The notes beneath the pieces are model-generated. The model saw only the letters and a program-made list of their open reading frames with translations, did no database searches and had not been told where the DNA came from. Shown piece after piece: positions 34,011 through 43,127 of a stretch of DNA of 64,000 bases. Source of the stretch: Motiliproteus sp036960405 (lineage in GTDB: Bacteria; Pseudomonadota; Gammaproteobacteria; Pseudomonadales; Balneatricaceae). The stretch spans positions 1 to 64,000 of the forward strand of contig JBALWS010000008.1 in NCBI GenBank assembly GCA_036960405.1, given 5' to 3'. A program made the position numbers and the translations under genes. How positions within the stretch are numbered: position 1 is the first letter of the stretch; the number at the start of each line of letters is the position of its first letter.

Positions 34011-34511
34011 TTAATCGGGATCCGGCTCACTCATCGCATAACGCAGCTGATCCTGGGTGAAGCCGCGATACAACAAAAAACGCTGCTGCTTGGCCTGCGC
34101 TCGACGATCCTCCGGCGCAGCCAGACCAAACCGCCGCTCACGGACTGATCGCGCCAACTCAAACCAATCCTGATCACAAGCCACCATCACTTCATCTTTG
34201 AGCGCACTATCGACTCCCTTGTGGCGCAGCTCTTGAGCAATTCTGACCGGCCCCTGGCCACGACTAATTCTCGATCTGAGCAGGCTTTGAGCGTAGCGCA
34301 GGTCACTCTGCAACCCCTGCTGCCGCAGCTGCTCCAACACCTGTGTCAGGTATGGCTGGGCTCCATCAATCTTCGTCAACCGCTGTTCCAGTTCAACCCG
34401 GCTATACTCTCTGCGAGACAGCAGCAGCAATGCAGACTGCCGCATCTGCTTGATCACATCACTATTCACGACAAGGTTTTCTCTCTCGTTTTTGCCATCA
34501 TCTATACGCAT
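34011..34511 (-). CDS. recX: RecX, RecA modulator
   Basis: RecX binds RecA filaments and limits their extension. Tandem three-helix RecX repeats are visible (SALLLLSRREYSRVELEQRL, LRYAQSLLRSRISRGQGPVR, IAQELRHKGV). Length is about 166 residues from the ATG at 34511; the N-terminal 25 residues are poorly conserved and a GTG about 30 codons in could be the start. It sits upstream of alaS as in E. coli, but recA is about 19.4 kb away with a catabolic block in between, so it no longer shares the recA transcript. Confidence 0.9.
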   Translation of the reverse strand: MRIDDGKNERENLVVNSDVIKQMRQSALLLLSRREYSRVELEQRLTKIDGAQPYLTQVLEQLRQQGLQSDLRYAQSLLRSRISRGQGPVRIAQELRHKGVDSALKDEVMVACDQDWFELARSVRERRFGLAAPEDRRAQAKQQRFLLYRGFTQDQLRYAMSEPDPD

Positions 34512-34556
34512 CGCTAGAATAGCCGCCTTCCTAACTTGGGGATACAAGGGCACATA

Positions 34557-35813
34557 ATGAAACTCTCCACCTTTGGCACAAAATTCACCACCGAGTCAGG
34601 AATCCTCAGCCTGATGGACGACCTCGGCAACGCCTTGGCTGGCGATCAGGATATGATCATGATGGGTGGCGGAAACCCCAGTCATATTCCCGAAGTCCAG
34701 GCGATATTTCATCAACGCGCCCGACAAATTCTCGACAGCCCGAAAGAGTTTCAACACCTGATTGGCGTTTACGATCCACCTCAAGGCGAGATCGAATTCA
34801 TCGACAACCTGGCCAAGCTGTTACGCCGAGAGCTGGGCTGGGATGTTAGCAGCCGTAATATCGCGCTGACCAACGGTAGCCAGTCAGGCTTCTTCATGCT
34901 GTTCAATATGTTCGCCGGCGATTACAACGACGGCCAGCAGAAAAAGATCCAACTCCCCCTCGCCCCCGAATATATCGGTTATTCCGACGCCGGCCTCAAT
35001 CGTGATTTTTTTAACGCTGGCCACCCAAAGATCGATTTTTTGGACGCTCATACGTTTAAATACCGGGTCGACTTTAACGAAATCAAGATCTCCGATCAGA
35101 CCGGCGCGATCTGCGTGTCACGCCCTACCAACCCGACCGGCAATGTGATCACCGACGACGAGCTGGCTCAACTCGACGCGCTTGCCAAACAACACGATAT
35201 CCCCCTGATCATCGATGGCGCCTATGGCACGCCGTTCCCCAACCTGATCTTTACCGATGCCCAACCGCTGTGGAATGACAACTGCATCGTCTGCATGAGC
35301 CTGTCCAAGCTAGGCCTTCCAGCAGCACGGACCGGCATCATCGTTGCCAATGAAGAGGTCATCAGGGCGGTTTCGGCGATCAACGCGGTAATGAACCTGT
35401 CTACCGGCAGTTTCGGAGCGGTCCTGGCACAAGATATGGTACGCAGTGGCGAGATCATTCGGATCAGTAACGAGCTGGTGAAACCCTATTACCAGCAGCG
35501 CTCTCAAGTCGCTGTCGAAGAGTTCCGCAATACCTTAGGCGAGCTGCCCTACTACATCCACAAACCCGAAGGGGCGATGTTCCTATGGTTGTGGTTTAAA
35601 GACCTGCCCATCTCTAGCCTTGAGCTGTACCAGCGACTCAAAGCACGCGGAGTACTGGTGGTATCGGGCCACTACTTCTTCCCCGGCATCCCCGACGAGT
35701 GGCAACACAAGCACGAATGTATTCGGGTCACTTACTCGCAAGAAGCGGACAAGGTTAAGCAAGGGATCGGTATTATCGCCGAAGAGGTTCGCAAAGCTTA
35801 CGAGCAGCGCTGA
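34557..35813 (+). CDS. avtA: AvtA, valine-pyruvate aminotransferase
   Basis: This fold-type I PLP enzyme exchanges amino groups between valine and pyruvate/alanine. Family features are LMDDLGNALAGDQDMIMMGG at the N-terminus, PTNPTGNVITDDEL, and the PLP lysine in CMSLSKLGLPAARTGI. Length is 418 residues, close to E. coli AvtA (417). AGGG is 6 nt before the ATG. It diverges from recX (45-bp gap) and overlaps the next, convergent gene by 16 bp. Confidence 0.93.
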   Translation: MKLSTFGTKFTTESGILSLMDDLGNALAGDQDMIMMGGGNPSHIPEVQAIFHQRARQILDSPKEFQHLIGVYDPPQGEIEFIDNLAKLLRRELGWDVSSRNIALTNGSQSGFFMLFNMFAGDYNDGQQKKIQLPLAPEYIGYSDAGLNRDFFNAGHPKIDFLDAHTFKYRVDFNEIKISDQTGAICVSRPTNPTGNVITDDELAQLDALAKQHDIPLIIDGAYGTPFPNLIFTDAQPLWNDNCIVCMSLSKLGLPAARTGIIVANEEVIRAVSAINAVMNLSTGSFGAVLAQDMVRSGEIIRISNELVKPYYQQRSQVAVEEFRNTLGELPYYIHKPEGAMFLWLWFKDLPISSLELYQRLKARGVLVVSGHYFFPGIPDEWQHKHECIRVTYSQEADKVKQGIGIIAEEVRKAYEQR

Positions 35814-36763
35814 ATAACCACTGGAGAGGAGCTGGGTTGGGCAAAAGCCAGCAACTGAGACTGTTCACGCCAATCCTCTCCAGCGAGTCCGGCGGCGATC
35901 GCGTTCAGCGCCCGCCATTTCTTGGCGCACCAACCAGGGCTCAGCAACAGGCCGGCTTCGGCAGTGCCGGTCAAACGATGAAACACCAACTCTGGTGGAC
36001 TACGGCGGATGATCTCGATACAAGCCTCAACGTAATCTTCGAAAGACACGCCGTCATAGAGCCCCTGTTTCCACTGCCGCGCCAACTGAGTACCTTTAAC
36101 GATATGCAGCGGGTGCAGTTTTAGCCCCGCCGTGCCGAGTTCCATCACTTTATCAAAGCTCTCGACACTGGCCATCGCCGACTCACCCGGCAGCCCCACA
36201 ATCAGATGAGTACAGAGTTGCAATCCACGCAAGCGGGATCGCAATACTGCATTTTGGTATTCAGCCCAGCCATGACCACGATTAACCCGCGCCAGGGTTT
36301 CGTCGTTGGCCGATTGCAGGCCCAATTCCAGCCAGATCTCGTACCCTTGGGACTGATAGCTGGCCAGCAGATCCAATACTGGATCGGGCACGCAGTCGGG
36401 CCGCGTTCCCACCGACAATCCAATCACGTCGGGCTCACTCAGCGCCTCGTCGTAAAGCCCTTTTAAGTACTCGATGTCGGCGTAGGTATTGGTGTAAGCC
36501 TGAAAATAAGCCAGATAACGCTGCGCACCGGTGCGCTTGCGGATCACCTGCCGCCCCGCTTCGATCTGCTGGGCGATAGTCGGCGGCTGCTTACTATTGG
36601 GACTAAATGAAGTGTTATTGCAAAAAGTACAACCGCCCAAGCCCTTAGTACCGTCTCGGTTGGGGCAGGTAAAACTAGCGTTGAGTGCTAACTTGTGAAC
36701 GCGGTAGCCATACTTGCGCTGCATATGGCCACCAAAACTATTCACCAGACTCGCTAATTGCAT
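35798..36763 (-). CDS. yhcC: YhcC-type radical SAM protein
   Basis: TIGR01212-type radical SAM protein of 321 residues. The cluster cysteines lie in TCPNRDGTKGLGGCTFCNN; the SVGTRPDCV and WLELGLQSANDETL blocks of the Elp3-like fold follow. The substrate of this family is not established. The gene's last 16 bp overlap the 3' end of avtA on the other strand. The ATG has only a weak ribosome-binding site. Confidence 0.88.
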   Translation of the reverse strand: MQLASLVNSFGGHMQRKYGYRVHKLALNASFTCPNRDGTKGLGGCTFCNNTSFSPNSKQPPTIAQQIEAGRQVIRKRTGAQRYLAYFQAYTNTYADIEYLKGLYDEALSEPDVIGLSVGTRPDCVPDPVLDLLASYQSQGYEIWLELGLQSANDETLARVNRGHGWAEYQNAVLRSRLRGLQLCTHLIVGLPGESAMASVESFDKVMELGTAGLKLHPLHIVKGTQLARQWKQGLYDGVSFEDYVEACIEIIRRSPPELVFHRLTGTAEAGLLLSPGWCAKKWRALNAIAAGLAGEDWREQSQLLAFAQPSSSPVVIQRCS

Positions 36764-36818
36764 TTAAAGCTCAGTAATAGATAAGAGTTACAACCCGGCT
36801 AAAGCTAGCGAGCAAGAA

Positions 36819-37610
36819 CTAAGAGGTTTTTTTCTTCCGATAGCGCAACAGCGCCTGGACCGGACCGGAGCAGCCGTAAACAATAAAGATCAGCCAAAGC
36901 AACGTTGCCGGATCGAGGGATATCACCGCAATCAGCACCACCACGCCGAGCAACACCACAAACGGCACCTTGCCCTTAAAGTCGACATCTTTGAAGCTAT
37001 GGTAGTAAAAGTTACTGACCATCAGCACGCCAGACAACGCGACGACCAGCGCAATCACCAAAGCGTAATGCTCGGCGTCGATCTCAAACTGAGTGCCGAC
37101 CCACACCATACCGGCCACGATGCCTGCTGCTGCAGGGCTGGCCAGACCGATAAAGAAACGCTTATCGACACTGCCGATCTGAGTATTAAAGCGCGCCAAC
37201 CGTAGCGCGGCGCCCGCGACAAAAATAAACGCTGCACACCAGCCAATCTTACCGACATCGTGCAGCGCCCAGGTAAACGCCACCAGCGCAGGCGCTACAC
37301 CAAAGGACACCATATCGGCCAGACTGTCGTACTGGGCACCAAATTCACTTTGGGTGTTGGTCATCCGCGCAACGCGGCCATCCAAGCCATCCAACACCAT
37401 CGACACGAAGATCGCGATAGCGGCCTTTTCAAAGCTGCCATTCATCCCCGCGATAATCGCATAGAAGCCTGAAAACAGTGCTGCAGAGGTGAATAGATTG
37501 GGTAACAGGTAGATCCCACGACTGCGGGCTTTGGGCTGATCGACCTGGGGCTCGGTCTCAACCGTTTCAGCGCTATCCTCTGGCTGCTGATGCTGGTCCT
37601 GCTCTGACAT
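36819..37610 (-). CDS. pssA: PssA, CDP-diacylglycerol-serine phosphatidyltransferase
   Basis: This membrane enzyme makes phosphatidylserine from CDP-diacylglycerol and serine. The CDP-alcohol phosphotransferase signature D-G-x2-D-G-x2-A-R-x8-G-x3-D-x3-D is intact (DGLDGRVAR, then GAQYDSLAD). An acidic, disordered 30-residue N-terminus precedes about seven to eight hydrophobic segments and a basic C-terminus (RYRKKKTS). The length of 263 residues fits the subclass II (Bacillus-type) enzyme. It stands alone here. Confidence 0.93.
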   Translation of the reverse strand: MSEQDQHQQPEDSAETVETEPQVDQPKARSRGIYLLPNLFTSAALFSGFYAIIAGMNGSFEKAAIAIFVSMVLDGLDGRVARMTNTQSEFGAQYDSLADMVSFGVAPALVAFTWALHDVGKIGWCAAFIFVAGAALRLARFNTQIGSVDKRFFIGLASPAAAGIVAGMVWVGTQFEIDAEHYALVIALVVALSGVLMVSNFYYHSFKDVDFKGKVPFVVLLGVVVLIAVISLDPATLLWLIFIVYGCSGPVQALLRYRKKKTS

Positions 37611-37736
37611 GCTCGCGTTCGCCTTATAATTAATACAAAAAAGTGGCGCTATGATAAAACGATTGCCGCAGCGCTGCCAGCTTCAGAGCACAACGCACTA
37701 AAACCCAACCCTGCCAGCCATCATTGATAACCAGAA

Positions 37737-37764
37737 ACAACAAAGCGATCCGAAGATCGCTTTG
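37737..37764 (-). terminator. Terminator downstream of the small periplasmic protein gene
   Basis: A 10-bp perfect stem (CAAAGCGATC / GATCGCTTTG) with loop CGAA is followed on the minus strand by the U-rich TTGTTTCTGG. It lies about 48 bp after the stop of the gene at 37812. Confidence 0.6.
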
Positions 37765-37811
37765 CGCGGATAGGCAGTCGCCGCAGCTAAGCCCGTTCGG
37801 TTAAGCTCGAA

Positions 37812-38186
37812 TCAGGTTCGGCTTTCTACCATCAATTTGTTGGCCATCTGCTGGGCCGCTTTAACACCCGCATCCGGGTTATCGCACTGCATACCAGCTA
37901 AAGCCGCCTGATAAACCTTCTCTGCCATCTTTTGATCACCACCCTGGCTGACCTCATCAAAGATGCTCAGGAATAGATAAATCGGCTGCTGGCGTAGCTG
38001 CTCGACAGTTGGCGCACTATCGCAGCGCTCGATCAAGGTGCCGCGTATCTCATTTATAATCGTCGTACAACGATCACAAACAGATTCTGAAACCCCCGCA
38101 GCGGAGTCCGCCTGAGCAACCTGCGCTATCGAAAGAAGGGAATAAAACATCGCAACTAATAACGAATACTTCATAAGATGGGCCAT
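37812..38186 (-). CDS. Small predicted periplasmic protein, unknown function
   Basis: I do not recognise this 124-residue protein. An N-terminal signal peptide is clear (HLMKYSLLVAMFYSLLSIAQ, cleavage near VAQA-DS). The mature part is helical and has four cysteines, two in a CDRC pair (SVCDRCTTIINEIRG) and one each in ERCDSAP and GMQCDNPD, suggesting two disulfides or a metal site. AAGGA is 4 nt before the ATG at 38186, supporting that start over the ATG at 38174. It is monocistronic, with a terminator after it. Confidence 0.6.
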   Translation of the reverse strand: MAHLMKYSLLVAMFYSLLSIAQVAQADSAAGVSESVCDRCTTIINEIRGTLIERCDSAPTVEQLRQQPIYLFLSIFDEVSQGGDQKMAEKVYQAALAGMQCDNPDAGVKAAQQMANKLMVESRT

Positions 38187-38377
38187 CTAATCCTTGATTG
38201 GTTAACACGCCAGAACCATACACCAAATCACACAACGCGCCTAGGGATATGACTTTTTGACAGATCCTGAGATGACCACAAAGCCGTACCCAGCTTGATA
38301 GCCAACCGGAATCATAGGCACCGATCTGGGCCTACTCGTATTCCTCAATACCGGTTAGCCCCAAGCAAGACATTAAA

Positions 38378-38474
38378 AAGCCAAGCCCTGTTATTTGTAG
38401 CGCCAAATTGCGGCAGTTCGTCCACCACTATAGAATCCGTCTATTCAAGCCAAGCCCTTACACCCACTATAGAA
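38378..38474. repeat. Short direct repeats upstream of paaX
   Basis: AAGCCAAGCCCT occurs at 38378-38389 and 38447-38458, and CCACTATAGAA at 38425-38435 and 38464-38474. The last copy ends 10 bp before the paaX ATG. TATAGA could be a -10 element. Autoregulatory sites or a small local duplication are both possible. The rest of 38187-38484 shows nothing recognisable. Confidence 0.5.
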
Positions 38475-38484
38475 CCAGAGTCGT

Positions 38485-39408
38485 ATGCGTTCATTTTCAT
38501 CACTTGATCACCTGGTAGAGAACTTTCGCAACCGCAGGCCGATCCGAGCAGGCTCTTTGATTATTTCGGTTTACGGCGACGCCATCACCCATCGTGGTGG
38601 CACCGTCTGGCTGGGAAGCCTGATAAAGCTGCTGGAACCCTTAGGGCTAAACCATCGATTAGTGCGCACCTCGGTGTTTCGTTTAGCCAAGGAGAACTGG
38701 CTAACCGCCGAGCAAGTGGGCCGACGCAGCTATTACAGCATCACCGGCTCCGGTCGTCGCCAATTTGAAAAAGCCTTTAAACGCATCTATGCAGCGCAAA
38801 ATCCAGAATGGGATGGCCGCTGGTTGATGGTATTGCTCGGACAGCTGACCACCGAGCAACGCCAGGAACTGCGCCAGGAGTTGGAATGGTACGGCTTCGG
38901 CTCGCTGGCCCCCGGCGTGCTACTGCACCCCCAAATGAAACGGGCCGAGCTGCAAGGCATTATTCAGGAACAGAGTTATCAGAACGACGTTATCGTGCTC
39001 GACTCACTAAACGAGGAGGTCACCGCCTCGCGTGCAATGCGGCGCCAAATACGCGAATCCTGGAATCTGGAAAAGCTCTCTGACAGCTACCAACACTATC
39101 TAGACCAATTCCGACCGATCTGGAACGAGCTAAAAGATCAGGGCACGCCGTCGCCAGAGCAGTGTTTTATGATCAGACTGCTGCTGGTACACGAATTCCG
39201 CCGTATCATGCTGCGCGATCCAGAACTACCCGAAGAGTTACTACCCAGTGACTGGACCGGCAGCGCCGCCCGCCAGCTCTGTGGCAATATATACCAACAG
39301 ACCTGGCGTGCCGCCGAAGCCCACATGGATCAAGCACTGGAGACCGCCGAGGGCCCTTTACCACCGCCCAACACCAGTTTTTACAAACGCTACGGCGGCT
39401 TAAAATAA
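38485..39408 (+). CDS. paaX: PaaX, phenylacetyl-CoA-responsive repressor
   Basis: PaaX represses paa operons and is released by phenylacetyl-CoA. The N-terminal winged-helix region (RAGSLIISVYGDAITHRGGT, VRTSVFRLAKENWLTAE QVGRRSYY) and the central PaaX domain (WDGRWLMVLL, LEWYGFGSLAPGVLLHP) are diagnostic. Length is 307 residues (E. coli 316). It is read towards the frameshifted paaN and away from the pssA side, about 2.1 kb from the paaF promoter region. No strong ribosome-binding site is visible. Confidence 0.94.
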   Translation: MRSFSSLDHLVENFRNRRPIRAGSLIISVYGDAITHRGGTVWLGSLIKLLEPLGLNHRLVRTSVFRLAKENWLTAEQVGRRSYYSITGSGRRQFEKAFKRIYAAQNPEWDGRWLMVLLGQLTTEQRQELRQELEWYGFGSLAPGVLLHPQMKRAELQGIIQEQSYQNDVIVLDSLNEEVTASRAMRRQIRESWNLEKLSDSYQHYLDQFRPIWNELKDQGTPSPEQCFMIRLLLVHEFRRIMLRDPELPEELLPSDWTGSAARQLCGNIYQQTWRAAEAHMDQALETAEGPLPPPNTSFYKRYGGLK

Positions 39409-39445
39409 CGCCACCAATCCAGCCCCAGCTGACAGCTCCTAGTCG

Positions 39446-41124
39446 CTAGGTTTCAGGATCGACGTGTCGGCGGCTCTGGACTACCGCGAAGCGCCCCGCG
39501 ACAAACGCTGGGTCGGTTAGCGCGGCATTGGCAGCCGGGTTATTGCCGGTCGCATGAAAATCACTGAACGCCGCCGACTGGTTGACGAAAACCCCACTAT
39601 CCAAATTACAGGACAGCGCCACGCTCTGCTCTATCGCCATCTGTTCGGCCTGCTGCAACACAGATTCATCGGTCGAATAAACCCCGAGAGTGATGGCGCC
39701 CTGAGTCGCTACCGTATCGGCAATCAATGCTAACCCCTGCGCGGTATCATCGACCGCCACCAAAAATGAAATAGGGCCGAACTGTTCTTGGCGCCAAACC
39801 TCAGACGAACCCTCTACCGACAGCATCAACGGTGTCCGGTAACTGGTCCCCTTAAACTGAGGGTGAGCATGCTGTTGTGATGCCAATACCACCCTGCCCA
39901 AAGCGCCGGCCTGATCTAATCGCGCCAGGGTCGCCGGGTTGGGAATGGCACCGAGAATACCCGATGCGCGGTCAGGATCGGATAACAACCCCTCCACCGC
40001 ACCGGCCAGTGCCCGGCAGACCTGCTCGAAACTCAGCCTGCCGTCAGCGCTACCGATACCATCGCGAGGGATCAGCACCGCCTGCGGCGTGGTACACATC
40101 TGGCCGGAATAGAGGCTCAACGAAAATGCCAGATTTTGACAGGCGCGATCAAGATTATCGACGCTATCGATCAGCACGCAATTAACCCCCGCCTGCTCTT
40201 TATACAACTGAGCCTGACGCGCATGGATTTCCAACCAATCACCGAACTCATTTCCGCCGGTATAGTCGATCAACCGTACATCCTGATGCGACGCCAGTTC
40301 CTGGGCGATCTGACCATCAGCCTGCTCGGCAGCCAGCATCACCAACCTAGGGTCGAACCCCGCCTCAGCCAACACCTGCTGGGCGATCTCAACGGTCATC
40401 GCCACCGGTAATATCGCCTGCGGATGCGCCTTGACGATACGGGGTTACCCGCCACCAGGCTGGCAAACAGCCCGGGGTAGGTGTTCCAAGTCGGGAACGT
40501 CGAACAGGCAACCACCAGCGCCACGCCTCGCGGCACGATATGGTAACGCTTATCCATCACCAACGGAGCACGCTTGCCCTGCGGCTTGTGCCAGCGACTG
40601 CTCTCAGGGATACGACTCATCGCCTGCCAAGCACAAGCAACCGCCTCCAAGCCGCGATCCTGAGCGTGAGGCCCTCCGGCTTGAAACGCCATGGCAAAAT
40701 CCTGCCCGGTGGTATGCATCACGGCATAAGCCATTTCAAAGCTGCGCTGATTCAGCCGTTGTAGGATCTCAAGACAAACCCCGGTCCGACGTTGCGGCCC
40801 CGCATCGCGCCATGCGGGTAGCGCTGCTTTGGCTGCATCGATCATCGACTGCACCGGATAGCCGTCGTAAGCGATAGTCAGTTCACCGGTATACGGCGAC
40901 ACCTCGCTGCCTCGCATCCCTTCCGACGCTGGCCCGGCTAACGAAAAATGCTGCCCCACGCGTGCCTCAAAAGCGGTTTTGCCATCATCGTTAGCCGTCT
41001 CGCCATAAATTTTACCGCTGGGCACTTCCGGATAAGGACTCCAACTGCCACGAGTTTCTACCGCGTTACAGGCTTGTTCGAGGATAGCGAAATGCTTATC
41101 AAAAAAAGCTTGAGCGGTCGGCAT
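39446..41124 (-). pseudogene. paaN: PaaN-type aldehyde dehydrogenase, frameshifted
   Basis: Two overlapping reading frames (41124-40396 and 40405-39446) together encode a complete TIGR02288-type PaaN of about 560 residues. The N-terminal part begins TAQAFFDKHFAILEQA; the C-terminal part carries the Cys block SLYSGQMCTTPQAV and ends with FHATGNNPAANAALTDPAF. Continuity breaks at about 40436-40441, where GNPV should continue as I-V-K-A-H-P; adding one base restores it, so a 1-nt deletion is inferred. The start has GGAG 5 nt upstream. The role overlaps the ALDH domain of PaaZ (51819). Either a recent pseudogene or a sequencing error. Confidence 0.85.
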
Positions 41125-41542
41125 AGGAACTCCATCTAGATAAAAAGATTTATAAAACCATCAAGAATGATTCCAAAATACAGCCATTTCAATTTTTTTT
41201 GTATCTTTTTGTGATATTTATCATTTTGCTAATTCGTAATTTATATCAATACAAAAATCCTCATTTATTCAATTATTTAACAACACCAATAGATGCCAAA
41301 AAAAACTCATGAAGCAAGCGTCGTAAAAACCGATAAACCATACAAACTATATGGGATATATGTTTTGCTGATATTTATCAAATCGTTATAGCAATTGCAC
41401 AGCACTTTCAAAGTGATACATAAAACAATGTCAAAATTGACATATCGCATTGCTTTGTTTTTACTGATTACGCACTAAGACCGACCTCGATGCTCTGTAG
41501 CACTACGCTAAGTCATAGAACACAAACAACACCGGCCCCGAT
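41125..41542. promoter_or_regulatory. paaN-paaF divergent control region
   Basis: This 418-bp, A/T-rich gap separates divergent paaN and paaF. It contains two exact copies of the palindrome TGATATTTATCA (41212-41223 and 41369-41380), a GTGATACA (41413-41420) and AATTGACATATCGCA (41435-41449). The last is shared, 14 of 15 positions, with the paaA promoter (47934-47948). These are candidate PaaX operators; no start sites can be fixed with confidence. Confidence 0.6.
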
Positions 41543-42322
41543 ATGACATCACCGCAAACACTCAAGTTAACCGGCCCTGAAGCGGGCGTTCTGACCATCC
41601 AAATCGACCGTCCCGAGGCGCTGAATGCCCTCAACACGCTGCTGCTCAACGAGCTGGCCGATCAATTAGCACTGGCCGAAGAGGACGACGCCATCCGAGC
41701 CATCGTGATCACCGGATCTCGCCGAGCGTTTGCCGCCGGGGCGGATATCCGAGAGATGGCAAAGCTCGATACCGTCGGTGTCATGAAAGACCCCCGAGTC
41801 CAGTATTGGCAACGTATTTCGGCCTTCAGCAAGCCGCTTATTGCAGCCGTGAACGGCTTCGCGCTCGGCGGAGGCTGTGAGCTAGCGATGCATGCCGACA
41901 TCATTATCGCAGGCGAAGATGCCCGCTTCGGCCAACCGGAAATCAAGCTGGGGATCATGCCCGGCGCCGGGGGAACCCAACGACTGCTCCGTGCGGTGGG
42001 CAAATCGATGGCGATGCAGATGGTCCTCACCGGCGAGCCGATCAACGCTCAGCAAGCTCAAGCCGCAGGATTGGTATCGGAGATTACCGTCCCCGAAAAA
42101 ACCGTGGAGAGAGCGCAAGCCATTGCCTCACAGATTGCCAAGCAGGCTCCGCTGGCCGTAGCCCTGGCTAAAGACGCACTACTCAAAGCTCAAGATACCG
42201 ACCTGGCCTCGGGGCTTCTCTACGAGCGCAAGAGCTTCACGCTATTGGCGGCCACCGAGGATCGCAGCGAAGGTATTAACGCTTTTCTGGAAAAACGCCC
42301 ACCTCAGTTCAAAGGATGCTAG
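41543..42322 (+). CDS. paaF: PaaF, 2,3-dehydroadipyl-CoA hydratase
   Basis: PaaF is an enoyl-CoA hydratase of the crotonase family acting in the beta-oxidation half of the phenylacetate pathway. The oxyanion/CoA motifs (RAFAAGADIREM, NGFALGGGCELAMHADIIIA) and both catalytic Glu regions (GGGCELAM, GQPEIKLGIMPGAGGTQR) are intact. Length is 259 residues. It is the first gene of paaFGHIJK and overlaps the paaG region closely; no strong ribosome-binding site precedes the ATG. Confidence 0.9.
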   Translation: MTSPQTLKLTGPEAGVLTIQIDRPEALNALNTLLLNELADQLALAEEDDAIRAIVITGSRRAFAAGADIREMAKLDTVGVMKDPRVQYWQRISAFSKPLIAAVNGFALGGGCELAMHADIIIAGEDARFGQPEIKLGIMPGAGGTQRLLRAVGKSMAMQMVLTGEPINAQQAQAAGLVSEITVPEKTVERAQAIASQIAKQAPLAVALAKDALLKAQDTDLASGLLYERKSFTLLAATEDRSEGINAFLEKRPPQFKGC

Positions 42323-42324
42323 CC

Positions 42325-43116
42325 ATGAATTTTGACAATCTGACCCTGTCGATCGAGCAAGGCGTCGCCCTGCTGACCCTAGACCGTCCCGATCGGCTCA
42401 ACAGTTTCAACACCGACATGCATCAAGAGATCCGCCAGGCGTTCAAGGCTATCAAGGCCGATTCCAGCGTGCGCTGCTTGTTACTGACCGGTAACGGTCG
42501 GGGATTCTGCGCTGGCCAGGATCTGAGCGATCGTAATGTCGCTCCCGGGGCTGAGGTGCCCAATCTGGGCGAGTCGATCGAACGCAACTACAACCCGCTG
42601 ATCCGGACGTTAAAAGAGCTGCAGATTCCGACCATCTGCGCGGTGAACGGGGTGGCAGCGGGAGCCGGCGCCAACATCGCCCTGACCTGCGACATCGTCG
42701 TTGCGGGCCGTTCGGCCAGCTTCATACAGGCCTTTAGCAAGATCGGCCTGATCCCCGACTCGGGCGGCACCTGGACGCTGCCACGACTGGTCGGCGCGGC
42801 GCGAGCCAAGGCACTGATGCTACTGGGAGAAAAAGTCAGCGCCGAGCAAGCCCAGGCCTGGGGCATGATCTGGCAGTGCGTTGACGACGACGCCTTGATG
42901 GATACTGCGCTAGGCCTGGCTCGTCAGCTAGCCAGCCAGCCGACTCAAGGCTTTGCGCTGACCCGCCGGGCACTGCAGGCCAGCAGCACCAACACCTTGG
43001 ACGAGCAGCTCGACCTGGAGCGCGATCTGCAAAGCCTGGCCGGGCGCACCCAGGACTACCGCGAAGGGGTGGCGGCCTTTATGGAAAAACGCAGCCCCGA
43101 TTTCACCGGCAAGTAG
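42325..43116 (+). CDS. paaG: PaaG, ring-1,2-epoxyphenylacetyl-CoA isomerase
   Basis: PaaG, a crotonase-fold isomerase, converts the epoxide to oxepin-CoA. The CoA motif (RGFCAGQDLSDR), the NGVAAGAGANIALTCDIVVA block and the catalytic Asp in IGLIPDSGGTWTLPRLVG identify it, the Asp replacing the second Glu of hydratases. The ATG at 42325 has AAGGA 8 nt upstream; an ATG at 42316 is too close to that site. The start lies 2 bp after the paaF stop. Length is 263 residues. Confidence 0.93.
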   Translation: MNFDNLTLSIEQGVALLTLDRPDRLNSFNTDMHQEIRQAFKAIKADSSVRCLLLTGNGRGFCAGQDLSDRNVAPGAEVPNLGESIERNYNPLIRTLKELQIPTICAVNGVAAGAGANIALTCDIVVAGRSASFIQAFSKIGLIPDSGGTWTLPRLVGAARAKALMLLGEKVSAEQAQAWGMIWQCVDDDALMDTALGLARQLASQPTQGFALTRRALQASSTNTLDEQLDLERDLQSLAGRTQDYREGVAAFMEKRSPDFTGK

Positions 43117-43127
43117 GAAACGACACC

